From a virus, in the IMG/VR virus record IMGVR_UViG_3300001460_000134, positions 1 through 28,512 of that record: a DNA stretch of 28,512 nucleotides. One strand, 5' to 3'. The position numbers and the translations under genes are program-made. The first letter of the stretch is position 1, and each line of letters opens with the position of its first letter. The notes below the pieces were generated by a model, which worked only from the letters and a program-made list of their open reading frames with translations, did no database searches and was not told the DNA's origin. Shown here piece after piece: positions 6,746 through 14,544 of this stretch.

Positions 6746-8090
6746 TGGAATTATAAAGTCCAAATGCGAAGATTCATTATTATTTTTCACGAGATATATT
6801 TTTAAAGAAGTATATGGAAGGAAATTTAATTTTGTTGAATTTCACGAGCAAATTTGCAATACATTAGAAAAAGTTTATCGAGGGGAAATAAAGAGATTGA
6901 TAATCAATATTCCTCCAAGATATGGTAAAACAGAAATTTCGGTAAAAATGTATATGGCTTGGTGCATCGCTAAAAATCCTAAATCAAAATTTATCCATTT
7001 AAGTTATTCTGATACATTGGCTTTGGATAATTCATCACAAACAAAAGATTACATAAATTCCCATTCTTTTAAATCAATTTGGAATGTACATTTAAGAAAG
7101 GATTCGCAATCAAAAAAGAAATGGTACACGAATGAAGGAGGTGGAGTTTATGCAACTGCATCAGGTGGAGCAATAACCGGATTTGGAGCAGGTAATGGAG
7201 GTGCAATTATAATAGATGATCCATTGAAGCCCGATGATGCTTTGAGTGATGTAAAGCGTAATTTCATAAACAACCGATTTAATACAACAATAAGATCAAG
7301 AACAAATGACCGAAATGTTCCAATCATTGTGATCATGCAAAGGTTACACGAGGAAGATTTTTCAGGGTTTTTATTAAATGGTGGAAGTGGGGAAAAATGG
7401 CATCATTTAAAATTATCAGCGTTAGATGAAAATAATATCCCTTTGTGGAGTGAAAAACAAAACTTTGCAGAGCTTGAAACATTACGCCAAGCAGATAGAT
7501 TTGTTTTTGCCGGGCAATATCTTCAAGAACCTTCGCCATTGGAGGGAGGCGAATGGAAAAGGGAATGGTTTAATATTATCAATAAATCAGAAATTCCAAG
7601 CGGTGTTAATTGGGAAATGATAATAGATGGAGCTTACACATCGAATACACAAAACGATCCAACAGGAATACAAATTAGTGGATCGGATGGAAAAAACTTT
7701 TACATCTTAAAATCTATTGATAAATATCTTGAGATGCCTGAATTAAAATCATTTATTCCAAATTTTATAAAATCGGTGAATATAAAAATATCTCAAGTAT
7801 TAATTGAACCAAAAGCATCGGGTAAATCATTGGCTCAATTGTTACGGAATGAAACAAAATTAAACGTTTCAGAAATTAAAACATCTTTTGTTAAGATGTC
7901 TAAAATAGAAAGAGCAAGAGCATCATCACCATATATCGAAGGCGGTCGGGTTTTTTTGATTAATGGAAGTTGGGTTGAACATTTTATAAAACAAGTCAGC
8001 ACATTTCCGAACGCAATACACGATGAGCATATTGATTTAACTGCTTATGGAATTGAACGTAATCTTATGTGTGATTTCTTTGTCGTTTAA
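6732..8090 (+). CDS. terL: terminase large subunit
   Basis: 452 aa packaging motor and headful/site nuclease. ATPase: Walker A PPRYGKTE (61-68), Walker B AIIIDD (158-163) and a coupling-like IMQR (201-204). Nuclease: RNase H-like acidic residues at Asp299 (MIIDGAY), Glu359 (LIEPKASGKS) and Asp435 (HDEHID). Length and motif order are normal for a complete TerL. It works with the small subunit upstream and docks on the portal, encoded 33 bp downstream after a promoter-like box. Confidence 0.95.
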   Translation: MKNISGIIKSKCEDSLLFFTRYIFKEVYGRKFNFVEFHEQICNTLEKVYRGEIKRLIINIPPRYGKTEISVKMYMAWCIAKNPKSKFIHLSYSDTLALDNSSQTKDYINSHSFKSIWNVHLRKDSQSKKKWYTNEGGGVYATASGGAITGFGAGNGGAIIIDDPLKPDDALSDVKRNFINNRFNTTIRSRTNDRNVPIIVIMQRLHEEDFSGFLLNGGSGEKWHHLKLSALDENNIPLWSEKQNFAELETLRQADRFVFAGQYLQEPSPLEGGEWKREWFNIINKSEIPSGVNWEMIIDGAYTSNTQNDPTGIQISGSDGKNFYILKSIDKYLEMPELKSFIPNFIKSVNIKISQVLIEPKASGKSLAQLLRNETKLNVSEIKTSFVKMSKIERARASSPYIEGGRVFLINGSWVEHFIKQVSTFPNAIHDEHIDLTAYGIERNLMCDFFVV

Positions 8091-8094
8091 TTTT

Positions 8095-8102
8095 TATCTT
8101 TG
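8095..8102 (+). promoter_or_regulatory. Bacteroidota -7 promoter box before portal gene (TATCTTTG)
   Basis: Exact TATCTTTG in the 32-bp gap between terminase and portal, with 20 nt from its end to the portal ATG. A TTTG at 8079-8082 is too close for a normal -33 element, so the upstream half is unclear. Confidence 0.5.
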
Positions 8103-8122
8103 TTGTATAATTAGAAAGCAAA

Positions 8123-10327
8123 ATGGCATCATTTTTTGATAGGTTTAAAGGGATTTTAAACAAGAACTCACAGAAAACAAACGAGGCGTTTAATAGGGCA
8201 ATTTATAATTACTTAGGAGATACAATTGTTTGGAATCCTGATAACGATGATACTTACATAAACAAAGGGTATAGATATAATTCCACGATTTATTCAATCG
8301 TAAACTTGATCACGAAGGCAGCAACAACAATTCCCTTTCAAATTTATCAAGTTGAAAAACAAAACGATTTAAAAAGATACAAGGCATTAACATCGGGCGA
8401 GTTTAATCCACAAGCAATTCACAATGCGAAATTGATTCAGAAAAATTCGATGATAGAATTGGAAGGAACTGAATTACACGAATTGCTCGAAAGACCAAAT
8501 CCTGCACAATCTTATAATACTTGGTTGACTGAAATTATTGCTTATGGAAATTTAACCGGGAACAGATACATTTGGGGGATTTCTCCTGATAGCGGTTCAA
8601 ATGCGGGTAAATATCGGGAACTCTATGTTTTGCCATCGCAATCAATGGAAATCGTTTCAGGAGGTATTTTTAATCCTGTAAAGGAATACACTTTAGAATA
8701 CAACGGAACAATAAGAATTGATGCAGAGCAAGTATGCCATATCAAAGATTTTAATCCTTACTACGATGGAACGGGATCACATTTATACGGAATGAGTCCA
8801 TTGAAAGCGGGATTAAGATCATTAGATGCAAACAATGAAGCATTGACCACAGGAGTAAGATATTTGCAGAATCAAACTGCAAGAGGGGTTTTGATGTCTG
8901 ATGAAGGAGATATAAACGAAGTTCAAGCAAAGCAATTGAAGGAGAAATTTCGCCAACAATACCAAGGTTCAGATAATGCCGGGGATGTTGTTTTATCTTC
9001 AAAAAAATTATCGTGGATCAATTTCGGTTTGAATGCTTCGGATTTATCTTTGTTGGAGCAGTATAATGCGTCAATCAAGGATTTATGTAATATTTATAAT
9101 GTTCCTGTTCAGTTGCTGAATAATACAGATTCATCAACTTACAACAATATGAAGGAGGCGAAAAAAGCATTGTATCAAAATGCGGTGATTCCTGAGATGT
9201 TGAAAATTCGTGATGAATTGAACAGATGGTTGACTCCACAATTCGGAAACAATTTATTTATTGATTTTGATTTTACAGTAATTCCGGAACTTCAAGAGGA
9301 AATGGACAAAGTAGTTGATCAGATGTCGAAGGCGTGGTGGATAACACCAAACGAAAAGAGATCAGCGATGTCATTCGGTGCAGATGATGAAAATGAGCAA
9401 ATGGATCAATATTACATCCCGGCAAATCTTTTGCCATTATCCAACGAAGTTGATATTCCTCAACCAACAGAATTAAACTTTGATTTTGAGGGAATGCTGA
9501 AATCTGAAGAAAAAGCCAAAGTAAGCGACAAAGTAAAAGTCGCATTAAAAAAGAAAGCGGATGAACATAATGAGGATGTCGGAAATGTAAAAAGTAAACG
9601 AACAACGCCCGGGGTTTTGTCTGATGTTTACGTTCGTGGTATTGGAGCATATAGAACAAATCCATCATCAGTAAGACCAAACGTTTCATCTCCTGAACAG
9701 TGGGCAATGGGCAGAGTGAACTCCTTTTTATTCGCTTTGAGAAATGGTAAATTCAGATCAGGGAAACACGATCAAGATTTGCTGCCGAGCGGTCATCCAA
9801 TGTCATCAAAGAAGGAAACAAAATCAAAAGTTCCAAATTTACCTGATGCTTATACAACACAGGAAGAAGCGGAAGAAAGAGCGAGTGCGTTGGGTGGAAG
9901 TGGTTTCCATTCCCATACTTACGATGGTGAAACAATTTATATGCCATTTGAATCCCACGAAGAATATGAAAACGCTTTGGAGGACAAATACAATAAAAAC
10001 CAAGATAGTTTCAACAATTATCCACAGTCTGCAACCAACAATGCAAAGAGGATGTTGGAATGGCGTGAGAAATATGGAAGGGATATTGTTCGTGGAGGAA
10101 CTGAGGTAGGATGGAAGCGAGCCAATCAACTTGCAAATCGTGAGTCCATTTCGTTGGATACAGTCAAACGCATTAATTCATTTTTATCAAGACACGAGGA
10201 AAACGCAAAGATTGATCCGAAATTTAAAGATGAGCCTTGGAAAGATAAGGGTTACGTTGCTTATAATTTGTGGGGAGGAAAAGCGATGGTGTCTTGGGCT
10301 AAACGAACTGCGAATCAAGATGATTAA
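8123..10327 (+). CDS. HK97-type portal protein with long C-terminal extension
   Basis: 734 aa. Residues 1 to about 455 are the portal domain (N-terminal FFDRFKGIL, YRYNSTIYSIVNLI, LHELLERPNPAQS, PLKAGLRSL, and DLCNIYNVPVQLLNN). It forms the ring through which DNA is packaged. The following 280 residues are extra: domain A about 467-562 (ALKKKADEHNEDVGN...SVRPNVSSPEQWAMGRVNSFL...GKHDQDLLP), domain B about 574-622 (YTTQEEAEERASALGGSGFHSH...YMPFESHEEYENAL) and domain C about 634-730 (LEWREKYGRDIVRGGTEVGW.RANQLANR..., ending LWGGKAMVSWAKR). These resemble modules found fused to other phage head proteins; their role is unknown to me. The stop overlaps the MuF gene start by 8 bp. Confidence 0.88.
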   Translation: MASFFDRFKGILNKNSQKTNEAFNRAIYNYLGDTIVWNPDNDDTYINKGYRYNSTIYSIVNLITKAATTIPFQIYQVEKQNDLKRYKALTSGEFNPQAIHNAKLIQKNSMIELEGTELHELLERPNPAQSYNTWLTEIIAYGNLTGNRYIWGISPDSGSNAGKYRELYVLPSQSMEIVSGGIFNPVKEYTLEYNGTIRIDAEQVCHIKDFNPYYDGTGSHLYGMSPLKAGLRSLDANNEALTTGVRYLQNQTARGVLMSDEGDINEVQAKQLKEKFRQQYQGSDNAGDVVLSSKKLSWINFGLNASDLSLLEQYNASIKDLCNIYNVPVQLLNNTDSSTYNNMKEAKKALYQNAVIPEMLKIRDELNRWLTPQFGNNLFIDFDFTVIPELQEEMDKVVDQMSKAWWITPNEKRSAMSFGADDENEQMDQYYIPANLLPLSNEVDIPQPTELNFDFEGMLKSEEKAKVSDKVKVALKKKADEHNEDVGNVKSKRTTPGVLSDVYVRGIGAYRTNPSSVRPNVSSPEQWAMGRVNSFLFALRNGKFRSGKHDQDLLPSGHPMSSKKETKSKVPNLPDAYTTQEEAEERASALGGSGFHSHTYDGETIYMPFESHEEYENALEDKYNKNQDSFNNYPQSATNNAKRMLEWREKYGRDIVRGGTEVGWKRANQLANRESISLDTVKRINSFLSRHEENAKIDPKFKDEPWKDKGYVAYNLWGGKAMVSWAKRTANQDD

Positions 10328-11099
10328 AAACTTGGATGATTATTACTATAAATTTGAGGATCAACTCGAAAAAGGAGAAAATATTGAAATATCCCGTTGG
10401 AGATCTTGGTACAAATCAAATTACAGTTTAGGCATCTCTATTTTTCAGGCAACCGGGCAAACGAATGCTTTTAATGGTTTATTTAAGTTGGTTGATATTC
10501 GTGAATTATATAAAACTTTATATCAAAAATTAGGAATGCGATTTGCATTATTTTCGGTAAATAGATTTCAAAACGCATTTCCAAATCCATTCAATGTATC
10601 GGGATATGATGACGTTTGGCGTCAGTATTTCGCCGATGTTGGTTTAAAGGTATCAGAAGCAAGGGGTGGATTAGTTCAGGGTTCGGCAAAAAAACAACTT
10701 GAAAACACATTGAAACGATTGTTGAAGGATGTCGAATTTCAAGCATTAAATGAACGTGAAGCGGGAAGGATATTACAGGCTAAATTTGATGGTTATGCAG
10801 ATTGGCAAGCGAGGAGAGTGGTCCGTACGGAATCAATTAACGCAGCAAATAACGCTATTTGGAGGACCAATAACGATATGTATGGAGCGGATAATTTAAT
10901 AAAAGAATGGATAGCGACAAGGGATGACAGGACAAGGGATGCACATATTGAAGCAAACGGAAAAACTGCTGAATGGAATGAAAAATTTTATGTTGGTGGG
11001 GAAAATTTGACACATCCGGGAAGCGGAGTAAAAGCAGAAAACAATATTAATTGCCGATGTCGGATTGTGCCAATTCACAAAGATGATTTTAAACAATAA
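10320..11099 (+). CDS. phage Mu gpF-like minor head protein
   Basis: 259 aa, start placed at the ATG overlapping the portal stop; the longer frame opening at 10131 would run inside the portal gene. The C-terminal MuF domain is clear: RTESINAANNA (169-179), EWIATRDDRTRDAH (196-209), then a glycine-rich loop and NCRCR (244-248). The N-terminal half is helical with Phe/Trp-rich parts. MuF proteins are minor capsid components that travel with the DNA or stabilise the portal region. Position directly after the portal fits. No toxin-type C-terminal extension is present. Confidence 0.88.
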   Translation: MIKNLDDYYYKFEDQLEKGENIEISRWRSWYKSNYSLGISIFQATGQTNAFNGLFKLVDIRELYKTLYQKLGMRFALFSVNRFQNAFPNPFNVSGYDDVWRQYFADVGLKVSEARGGLVQGSAKKQLENTLKRLLKDVEFQALNEREAGRILQAKFDGYADWQARRVVRTESINAANNAIWRTNNDMYGADNLIKEWIATRDDRTRDAHIEANGKTAEWNEKFYVGGENLTHPGSGVKAENNINCRCRIVPIHKDDFKQ

Positions 11100-11109
11100 A
11101 TAAATAATT

Positions 11110-11382
11110 ATGATTAATAGACTTTTAAGAAATTTGCCAATAATCGCAAAGGATAAACTCTTACATTTTTTTTACGGAACTTTTTTAGCGTTCTTTTTTG
11201 TCCTGTCATTCGGATGGGGTGGGATTTTGATCGTTTCATTAGTTGCGATATTTAAAGAAGCGATTGATTACATCAGGGCAGAGGCATTCGGGATTACGTT
11301 CGTTTATATTGAATCGATTAAAGATATTGCTTACACAGTCGCTCCTTCAATCCTGTTCTTTTTGTTCCAAATTTTAAATTAA
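11110..11382 (+). CDS. small membrane protein in head operon
   Basis: 90 aa with two or three predicted membrane helices: about 17-36 (LLHFFYGTFLAFFFVLSFGW), 38-50 and 72-88 near the C-terminus (AYTVAPSILFFLFQIL). The KDKLLHF opening followed by a conserved-looking KEAIDY reminds me of small phage membrane proteins related to the YfiM/VanZ-like pattern, but I cannot assign a family. It lies 10 bp after the MuF gene, between head genes, not in the lysis cluster. A holin role is possible but unsupported. Confidence 0.6.
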   Translation: MINRLLRNLPIIAKDKLLHFFYGTFLAFFFVLSFGWGGILIVSLVAIFKEAIDYIRAEAFGITFVYIESIKDIAYTVAPSILFFLFQILN

Positions 11383-11391
11383 GAAATTAAT

Positions 11392-11399
11392 TATCTTTG
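11392..11399 (+). promoter_or_regulatory. Bacteroidota -7 promoter box before prohead protease (TATCTTTG)
   Basis: Exact TATCTTTG in a 21-bp gap. Its G is 4 nt from the ATG at 11404, so a transcript from it would be leaderless or nearly so. A TTTG lies upstream at 11361-11364, farther than the usual -33 spacing. Confidence 0.55.
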
Positions 11400-11403
11400 C
11401 GAT

Positions 11404-12087
11404 ATGAATAAGATTCTTTATAAATCGACAATGCTTGGAGATTTGGTTGATGCCGATGAAAAAGCGGGTATTGTCAAAGGTTATGGTTCTATTTTTGGTA
11501 ATGTTGATTCTGATGGCGATATAATCAGGAGGGGAGCATATTCCAAAACGATCAAAGAAAATGGATATAGGGTAAAATATATCTATCAGCACGATATGAA
11601 TAAACCATTGGGCAAGATGGTTAATTTATACGAGGATGAAAAAGGTTTAATGTTCGAAGCATCGGTGCCAAAAACACAACTTGGAAAGGATGTTATTGAA
11701 TTAATGAAAGCCGGGGTGATTACCGAAAATTCAGTCGGTATTTTACCAATACAAAAAGAGCAAAAAGATTCTTACAGAGAATTATTAGAATGTAAATTGT
11801 TTGAGATTTCTGCGGTTACATTGGCAGCAAATGATCAGGCGATGATAATGAATGTGAAAGGAAATGTCGATAAAGATTTATTTCTAAAAAGATTTGATAA
11901 TTTATCTAAAGTTATCAGGAAGGGCGATATATCAGATGAGCTTGGTTATGCCATCGAAAGTGAACTATTAAAGTTGAAATCATCGGTTTCCGATTTGATC
12001 ACTTTGCCGGAGCAATCCACAGAGCCGATTGAGACAAAAGATGATCAAAATGAGATTTTTAAATATTTGTATAATTCGTTAAAATAA
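11404..12087 (+). CDS. HK97-type prohead protease
   Basis: 227 aa serine protease of the U35 family. Visible landmarks: GYGSIFGNVDSDGDIIRRGAY (26-46), catalytic His63 in YQHDMNKPLGK, Ser110 in ENSVGI, and Glu134 in LFEISAVT, the usual His/Ser/Glu set. The last 80 residues form a charged helical tail that may act as scaffold. It digests the delta domain of the capsid protein during maturation. It sits immediately before the major capsid gene, the normal order. Confidence 0.93.
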   Translation: MNKILYKSTMLGDLVDADEKAGIVKGYGSIFGNVDSDGDIIRRGAYSKTIKENGYRVKYIYQHDMNKPLGKMVNLYEDEKGLMFEASVPKTQLGKDVIELMKAGVITENSVGILPIQKEQKDSYRELLECKLFEISAVTLAANDQAMIMNVKGNVDKDLFLKRFDNLSKVIRKGDISDELGYAIESELLKLKSSVSDLITLPEQSTEPIETKDDQNEIFKYLYNSLK

Positions 12088-12091
12088 AATT

Positions 12092-13306
12092 ATGAACGAA
12101 GAAGTAAAAAAGCATCTTGACAAAATAGGAGATATTGTTGATGCAAAGATTGAAAAAGCATTTGGGCAATCCCAAGACAATGCAAAGGGTGAAATTGAAG
12201 CATCCTTAAAAAGTGAAATCAGCAACTTGACAAATGAGTTTGTTGCTAAAAACAAAGAGGCAAACGATCGGATCGATGCTATGGAAATGGCAAACAAAAA
12301 ATTTGCTTCAAATCAGCCGACAACATTCAAAGGAGCCTTAGATAAAGCCATCAATGAGGGTGCGATTGATTCCATCGTAAAAGGTAATGCAAACGCAAGT
12401 CGATTTGAAATCAAAGCGGGTGATATGACAATGGCAAACAGTTATACCGGAGTCGTTGCACAGGAAACAGTTTTGCCAACAATCAAATTTGATCCATCAA
12501 GAGCCACACATATTCGCCAATTAATTCCAAATGGATCAACTGATTCACAAACGATTCGTTATCCAAAGGAATCTGCTTATGATGATGGAGGTGCTGCAAC
12601 TGCTCAAGGAAGTACATTAGGTGCATCCGATTTCGATATTACTGCAACATCAGTAAACGTTGAAAAGATTGGAACGTTTATGAGAATCACAGAGGAAATG
12701 TTGGCAGACACTCCACAGTTGTCAAGCTACCTTTCTGCTCGTGTTCCCGGTAAAATTTTATCAATCGAGGACAACGAGATTTTAAATGGTGATGGTTCAT
12801 CTCCTAATTTAGATGGTTTATTCACCGATGGTGCTGCATTCAATACAACTTCAGGAGCTGCATTTTATCAATCGGTAGAAAGTGCAAACGAATATGATGT
12901 TCTTGTTGCTGCATTAAATCAGTTATCATTGGCGAATTATCAAGGTGATTCGATCATATTAAATCCAACGGATTTACACAAAATCACGTTGTTGAAATCG
13001 ACTGCGAATGAATATCTGAAACAGCAAATTTTCAGCGGATTGCAGCCGACGATAATGGGTATTCCAATCGTTGTAAATACTGCGGTAACATCAGGAAAGT
13101 TCTTAGTTGGAAATCTTGCACAAGCCACACAACTTTGGATTCGTGAGAATCTTGCAGTGGAGTTTAGCCGAGATGATTCCACAAACTTCAGAGATGGTTT
13201 TGTAACAGTAAGAGTTCAAGAACGAGTAGCTTTGACAAATTATTTGCCAAATGCGATTGTTCAGGGAACTTTCTCAACTGCGAAAACATCAATGGAAACT
13301 CCATAA
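12092..13306 (+). CDS. HK97-fold major capsid protein
   Basis: 404 aa. Residues 1 to about 75 are a charged coiled-coil delta domain (scaffold), followed by a linker and, from about 115, the HK97 fold: VVAQETVLPTI, RQLIPNG, MRITEEMLADTPQLSSYL, EDNEILNGDGSSPNLDGLF, a long A-domain, and a C-terminal RDGFVTVRVQERVAL strand. Protease processing is expected around residues 105-118. No extra decoration domain is inserted. Strong terminator-like hairpin follows 20 bp after the stop, so the head operon ends here. Confidence 0.94.
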   Translation: MNEEVKKHLDKIGDIVDAKIEKAFGQSQDNAKGEIEASLKSEISNLTNEFVAKNKEANDRIDAMEMANKKFASNQPTTFKGALDKAINEGAIDSIVKGNANASRFEIKAGDMTMANSYTGVVAQETVLPTIKFDPSRATHIRQLIPNGSTDSQTIRYPKESAYDDGGAATAQGSTLGASDFDITATSVNVEKIGTFMRITEEMLADTPQLSSYLSARVPGKILSIEDNEILNGDGSSPNLDGLFTDGAAFNTTSGAAFYQSVESANEYDVLVAALNQLSLANYQGDSIILNPTDLHKITLLKSTANEYLKQQIFSGLQPTIMGIPIVVNTAVTSGKFLVGNLAQATQLWIRENLAVEFSRDDSTNFRDGFVTVRVQERVALTNYLPNAIVQGTFSTAKTSMETP

Positions 13307-13325
13307 TCATTGGCGTTATAAAATT

Positions 13326-13353
13326 AAGGGAGCATATTTGTTCCCTTTTTTTT
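13326..13353 (+). terminator. intrinsic terminator after major capsid gene
   Basis: Stem aaggga (13326-13331) with tccctt (13342-13347), 10-nt loop, then an eight-T run (13346-13353). It closes the head operon. Confidence 0.75.
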
Positions 13354-13392
13354 CATTATTTATTGAAAATATTTTTTTAATTAGAAAAAATG

Positions 13393-13428
13393 TTTTATAT
13401 TTGTATCAACAAACACAAAGAAATTATG
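13393..13428 (+). repeat. promoter-leader repeat, copy 1
   Basis: 36 bp containing TATATTTG, the leader with AACAAACACAAAG and the start codon at 13426. It matches 26131-26166 at 35 of 36 positions (one C/T change). The upstream sequence (attgaaaatattttttta, 13362-13379) also recurs at 26118-26135, but about 15 bp fewer separate it from the promoter there. Confidence 0.85.
13396..13403 (+). promoter_or_regulatory. Bacteroidota -7 promoter box of cassette 1 (TATATTTG)
   Basis: TATATTTG fits TAnnTTTG, 22 nt before the ATG at 13426. The same box and leader precede the gene at 26164, which supports a working promoter. Confidence 0.65.
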
Positions 13429-13692
13429 ACAACAAGAAAAACAATAATTAAAGAATCTACAAAACTTACAATGGGACACAATGAAAATATGTATTTCATG
13501 GTTGAAAATGTATATCAGATTAATTTAAATGGGGAATGTATTTTTATTGAAAAAAGGTATTCAGTAGAAGATAATAGACAAGATGTTTCAAACGGTCGTA
13601 TAATGCGATACTATAGGAATGAGTTTAGCTATAGAAATGCTATTAAAAGATGGGGTAAGAAATCCTTTGGAGCAAAAAGTATAATTTACTAA
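13426..13692 (+). CDS. hypothetical cassette protein, 88 aa
   Basis: The start is the ATG at the end of the shared promoter-leader; the upstream in-frame codons from 13390 fall inside the promoter. The product is basic (MTTRKTIIKES..., RRYYRNEFSYRNAIKRWGKKSFG), likely alpha/beta, with no signal or membrane segment. No family recognised. It has its own promoter and a hairpin terminator, so it is expressed apart from the structural operon: a moron-type accessory gene. It shows no evident similarity to the protein in the matching cassette at 26164. Confidence 0.65.
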   Translation: MTTRKTIIKESTKLTMGHNENMYFMVENVYQINLNGECIFIEKRYSVEDNRQDVSNGRIMRYYRNEFSYRNAIKRWGKKSFGAKSIIY

Positions 13693-13714
13693 ATTAATTT
13701 TATTAGTAAGATTA

Positions 13715-13743
13715 AAAGGGATCATCACGATCCCTTTTTTTTT
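13715..13743 (+). terminator. intrinsic terminator of cassette 1
   Basis: Perfect 9-bp stem aaagggatc (13715-13723) and gatcccttt (13729-13737) with a 5-nt atcac loop, followed by a T run to 13743. The block 13716-13749 is identical over 34 bp to 26371-26404. Confidence 0.9.
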
Positions 13744-13802
13744 GCATTAAACTTTCTAATTAAAAATATTTTTATATATTGCGGTATAAAACAATATAAA
13801 AA

Positions 13803-13940
13803 ATGAAAAAAATAAGACAGTTTAGATCAAGACAAGGGCGGACAGATCGCCAACAATCGGACAGTTTAAAAATCACTTTTGCATCTTTTCTTGGATTCGC
13901 TATTTGTGTTTTAACTTCCTTAATCATCAAGATGCTATGA
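13803..13940 (+). CDS. small membrane protein, 45 aa
   Basis: A short ORF beginning MKKIRQFRSRQGRTD and holding one predicted membrane helix at about residues 24-43 (ITFASFLGFAICVLTSLII). The Arg/Lys-rich N-terminus suggests it stays in the cytoplasm. The stop overlaps the next ATG (ATGA). A weak promoter-like TATATTG lies upstream (about 13774). It heads a row of five tiny genes. No family recognised. Confidence 0.5.
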   Translation: MKKIRQFRSRQGRTDRQQSDSLKITFASFLGFAICVLTSLIIKML

Positions 13941-14047
13941 AAAAAATACTTTTAAAAATATCATTTGTTTTGGCGGTATCAATCCCTTGGATCTTATTAA
14001 TCGCTTTGTACGAATTAATCGATAAATTTTTTAGCAATGGATTTTAA
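13937..14047 (+). CDS. small membrane protein, 36 aa
   Basis: Begins at the ATG overlapping the preceding stop. MKKILLKISFVLAV is followed by a hydrophobic stretch through about residue 25, then ELIDKFFSNGF: one membrane helix, possibly an uncleaved signal anchor. No lipobox. The end overlaps the following gene by 11 bp. No family recognised; its size and coupling to two other membrane peptides suggest a joint membrane role. Confidence 0.45.
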   Translation: MKKILLKISFVLAVSIPWILLIALYELIDKFFSNGF

Positions 14048-14189
14048 AAATTATATCGTGGTGAAGAAGATCACAAAAAAACAAAACCGAGTGAACATCC
14101 TGAAGGAATTCAGTTTGTTCCTCGTTTGTTTATCCTTGTCAATGACCGGGGTTTATCACTTAATTTTAATTATATTAAATAAAATTTAG
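14037..14189 (+). CDS. small membrane protein, 50 aa
   Basis: Starts inside the end of the previous ORF. A basic N-terminus (VVKKITKKQNRVN) is followed by two hydrophobic runs separated by a Ser-Met-Thr-Gly turn (FSLFLVCLSLSMTGVYHLILIIL), which would be one long or two short membrane helices. The stop lies 1 nt before the next ATG. No family recognised. Confidence 0.45.
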   Translation: MDFKNYIVVKKITKKQNRVNILKEFSLFLVCLSLSMTGVYHLILIILNKI

Positions 14190-14190
14190 A

Positions 14191-14337
14191 ATGGAAAAAG
14201 GAAATTTTAATTGGGCAGCAACTTATTTAAATATTGCTGACGAATGTAAACAGAAAATGCAGCCGAGAGATTACGTTGTTTTATCGGACAAATTACACGA
14301 GGTAGATAAGTTGGTTCAAGAAATTAAAAATCGTTAA
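14191..14337 (+). CDS. hypothetical protein, 48 aa
   Basis: A soluble helical peptide, MEKGNFNWAATYLNIADEC... ending in a charged amphipathic helix DKLHEVDKLVQEIKNR. It starts 1 nt after the preceding stop and ends 2 nt before the next ATG, so it belongs to the same mini-operon. No family recognised. The coding call rests on spacing and on a plausible helix pattern. Confidence 0.45.
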   Translation: MEKGNFNWAATYLNIADECKQKMQPRDYVVLSDKLHEVDKLVQEIKNR

Positions 14338-14339
14338 TT

Positions 14340-14465
14340 ATGGACTATTTAAACATCAATAATCCCGATCATCAGCACGAAAACGATCACGAATGTTTGG
14401 AGTGCGGTCGGCCATCAGATTCCGAATTTTGTTGCGGAACTTGTTTTGAGGCTTATATGAGATAA
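14340..14465 (+). CDS. small zinc-ribbon-like protein, 41 aa
   Basis: Contains a compact metal-binding set: CLEC (residues 19-22) followed by CCGTC (31-35), together with an His/Asp-rich N-terminus (NPDHQHENDHE). Short treble-clef or ribbon peptides like this are common in phages, mostly without known roles. Last of the five tiny genes, followed at once by a terminator-promoter repeat. Confidence 0.5.
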   Translation: MDYLNINNPDHQHENDHECLECGRPSDSEFCCGTCFEAYMR

Positions 14466-14488
14466 TATTTTTTTTTGTGTTTAATTGT

Positions 14489-14536
14489 TAGTTGGAAAGC
14501 CGTCTTATTTATTTAAGGCGGTTTTTTTTTATCTTT
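14489..14536 (+). repeat. 48-bp direct repeat, left copy, around nuclease gene
   Basis: Matches 14941-14988 at 47 of 48 positions, same orientation, offset 452 bp. The unit holds a hairpin, a nine-T run and a TATCTTT promoter box, so each copy acts as a terminator fused to a promoter. Together the copies bracket one gene (14545-14913). Confidence 0.9.
14496..14530 (+). terminator. terminator hairpin in left repeat
   Basis: Stem 14496-14507 pairs with 14114-style partner bases 14514-14525 (12 bp including two G-U pairs), loop of 6 nt, and the T run continues to 14530. It would end the transcript of the five tiny genes. Confidence 0.7.
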
Positions 14537-14537
14537 A
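14530..14537 (+). promoter_or_regulatory. promoter box for nuclease gene (TATCTTTA)
   Basis: TATCTTTA differs from TAnnTTTG only at the last base; the right copy at 14982 has the consensus G. It overlaps the terminator T run. The ATG of the nuclease gene is 7 nt downstream, so the mRNA would be almost leaderless. Confidence 0.5.
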
Positions 14538-14544
14538 CAATTAT

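Noticed and set aside
9273-9707. 144-aa open frame on the minus strand inside the portal gene
   Set aside because: It lies opposite a clear portal coding region, has no promoter or start context and no recognisable motif; a shadow frame.
10131-10319. Longer N-terminus for the MuF-like protein
   Set aside because: It would lie inside the portal reading frame; the ATG at 10320 overlaps the portal stop as in other coupled genes.
13390-13425. Earlier ATG for the 88-aa cassette protein (and the equivalent at 26119)
   Set aside because: The extra codons overlap the shared promoter-leader repeat, which explains their similarity in both cassettes.
14485-14544. TTG start extending the nuclease by 20 residues
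   Set aside because: This DNA is the terminator hairpin and promoter box of the direct repeat, so it would be upstream of the mRNA start.
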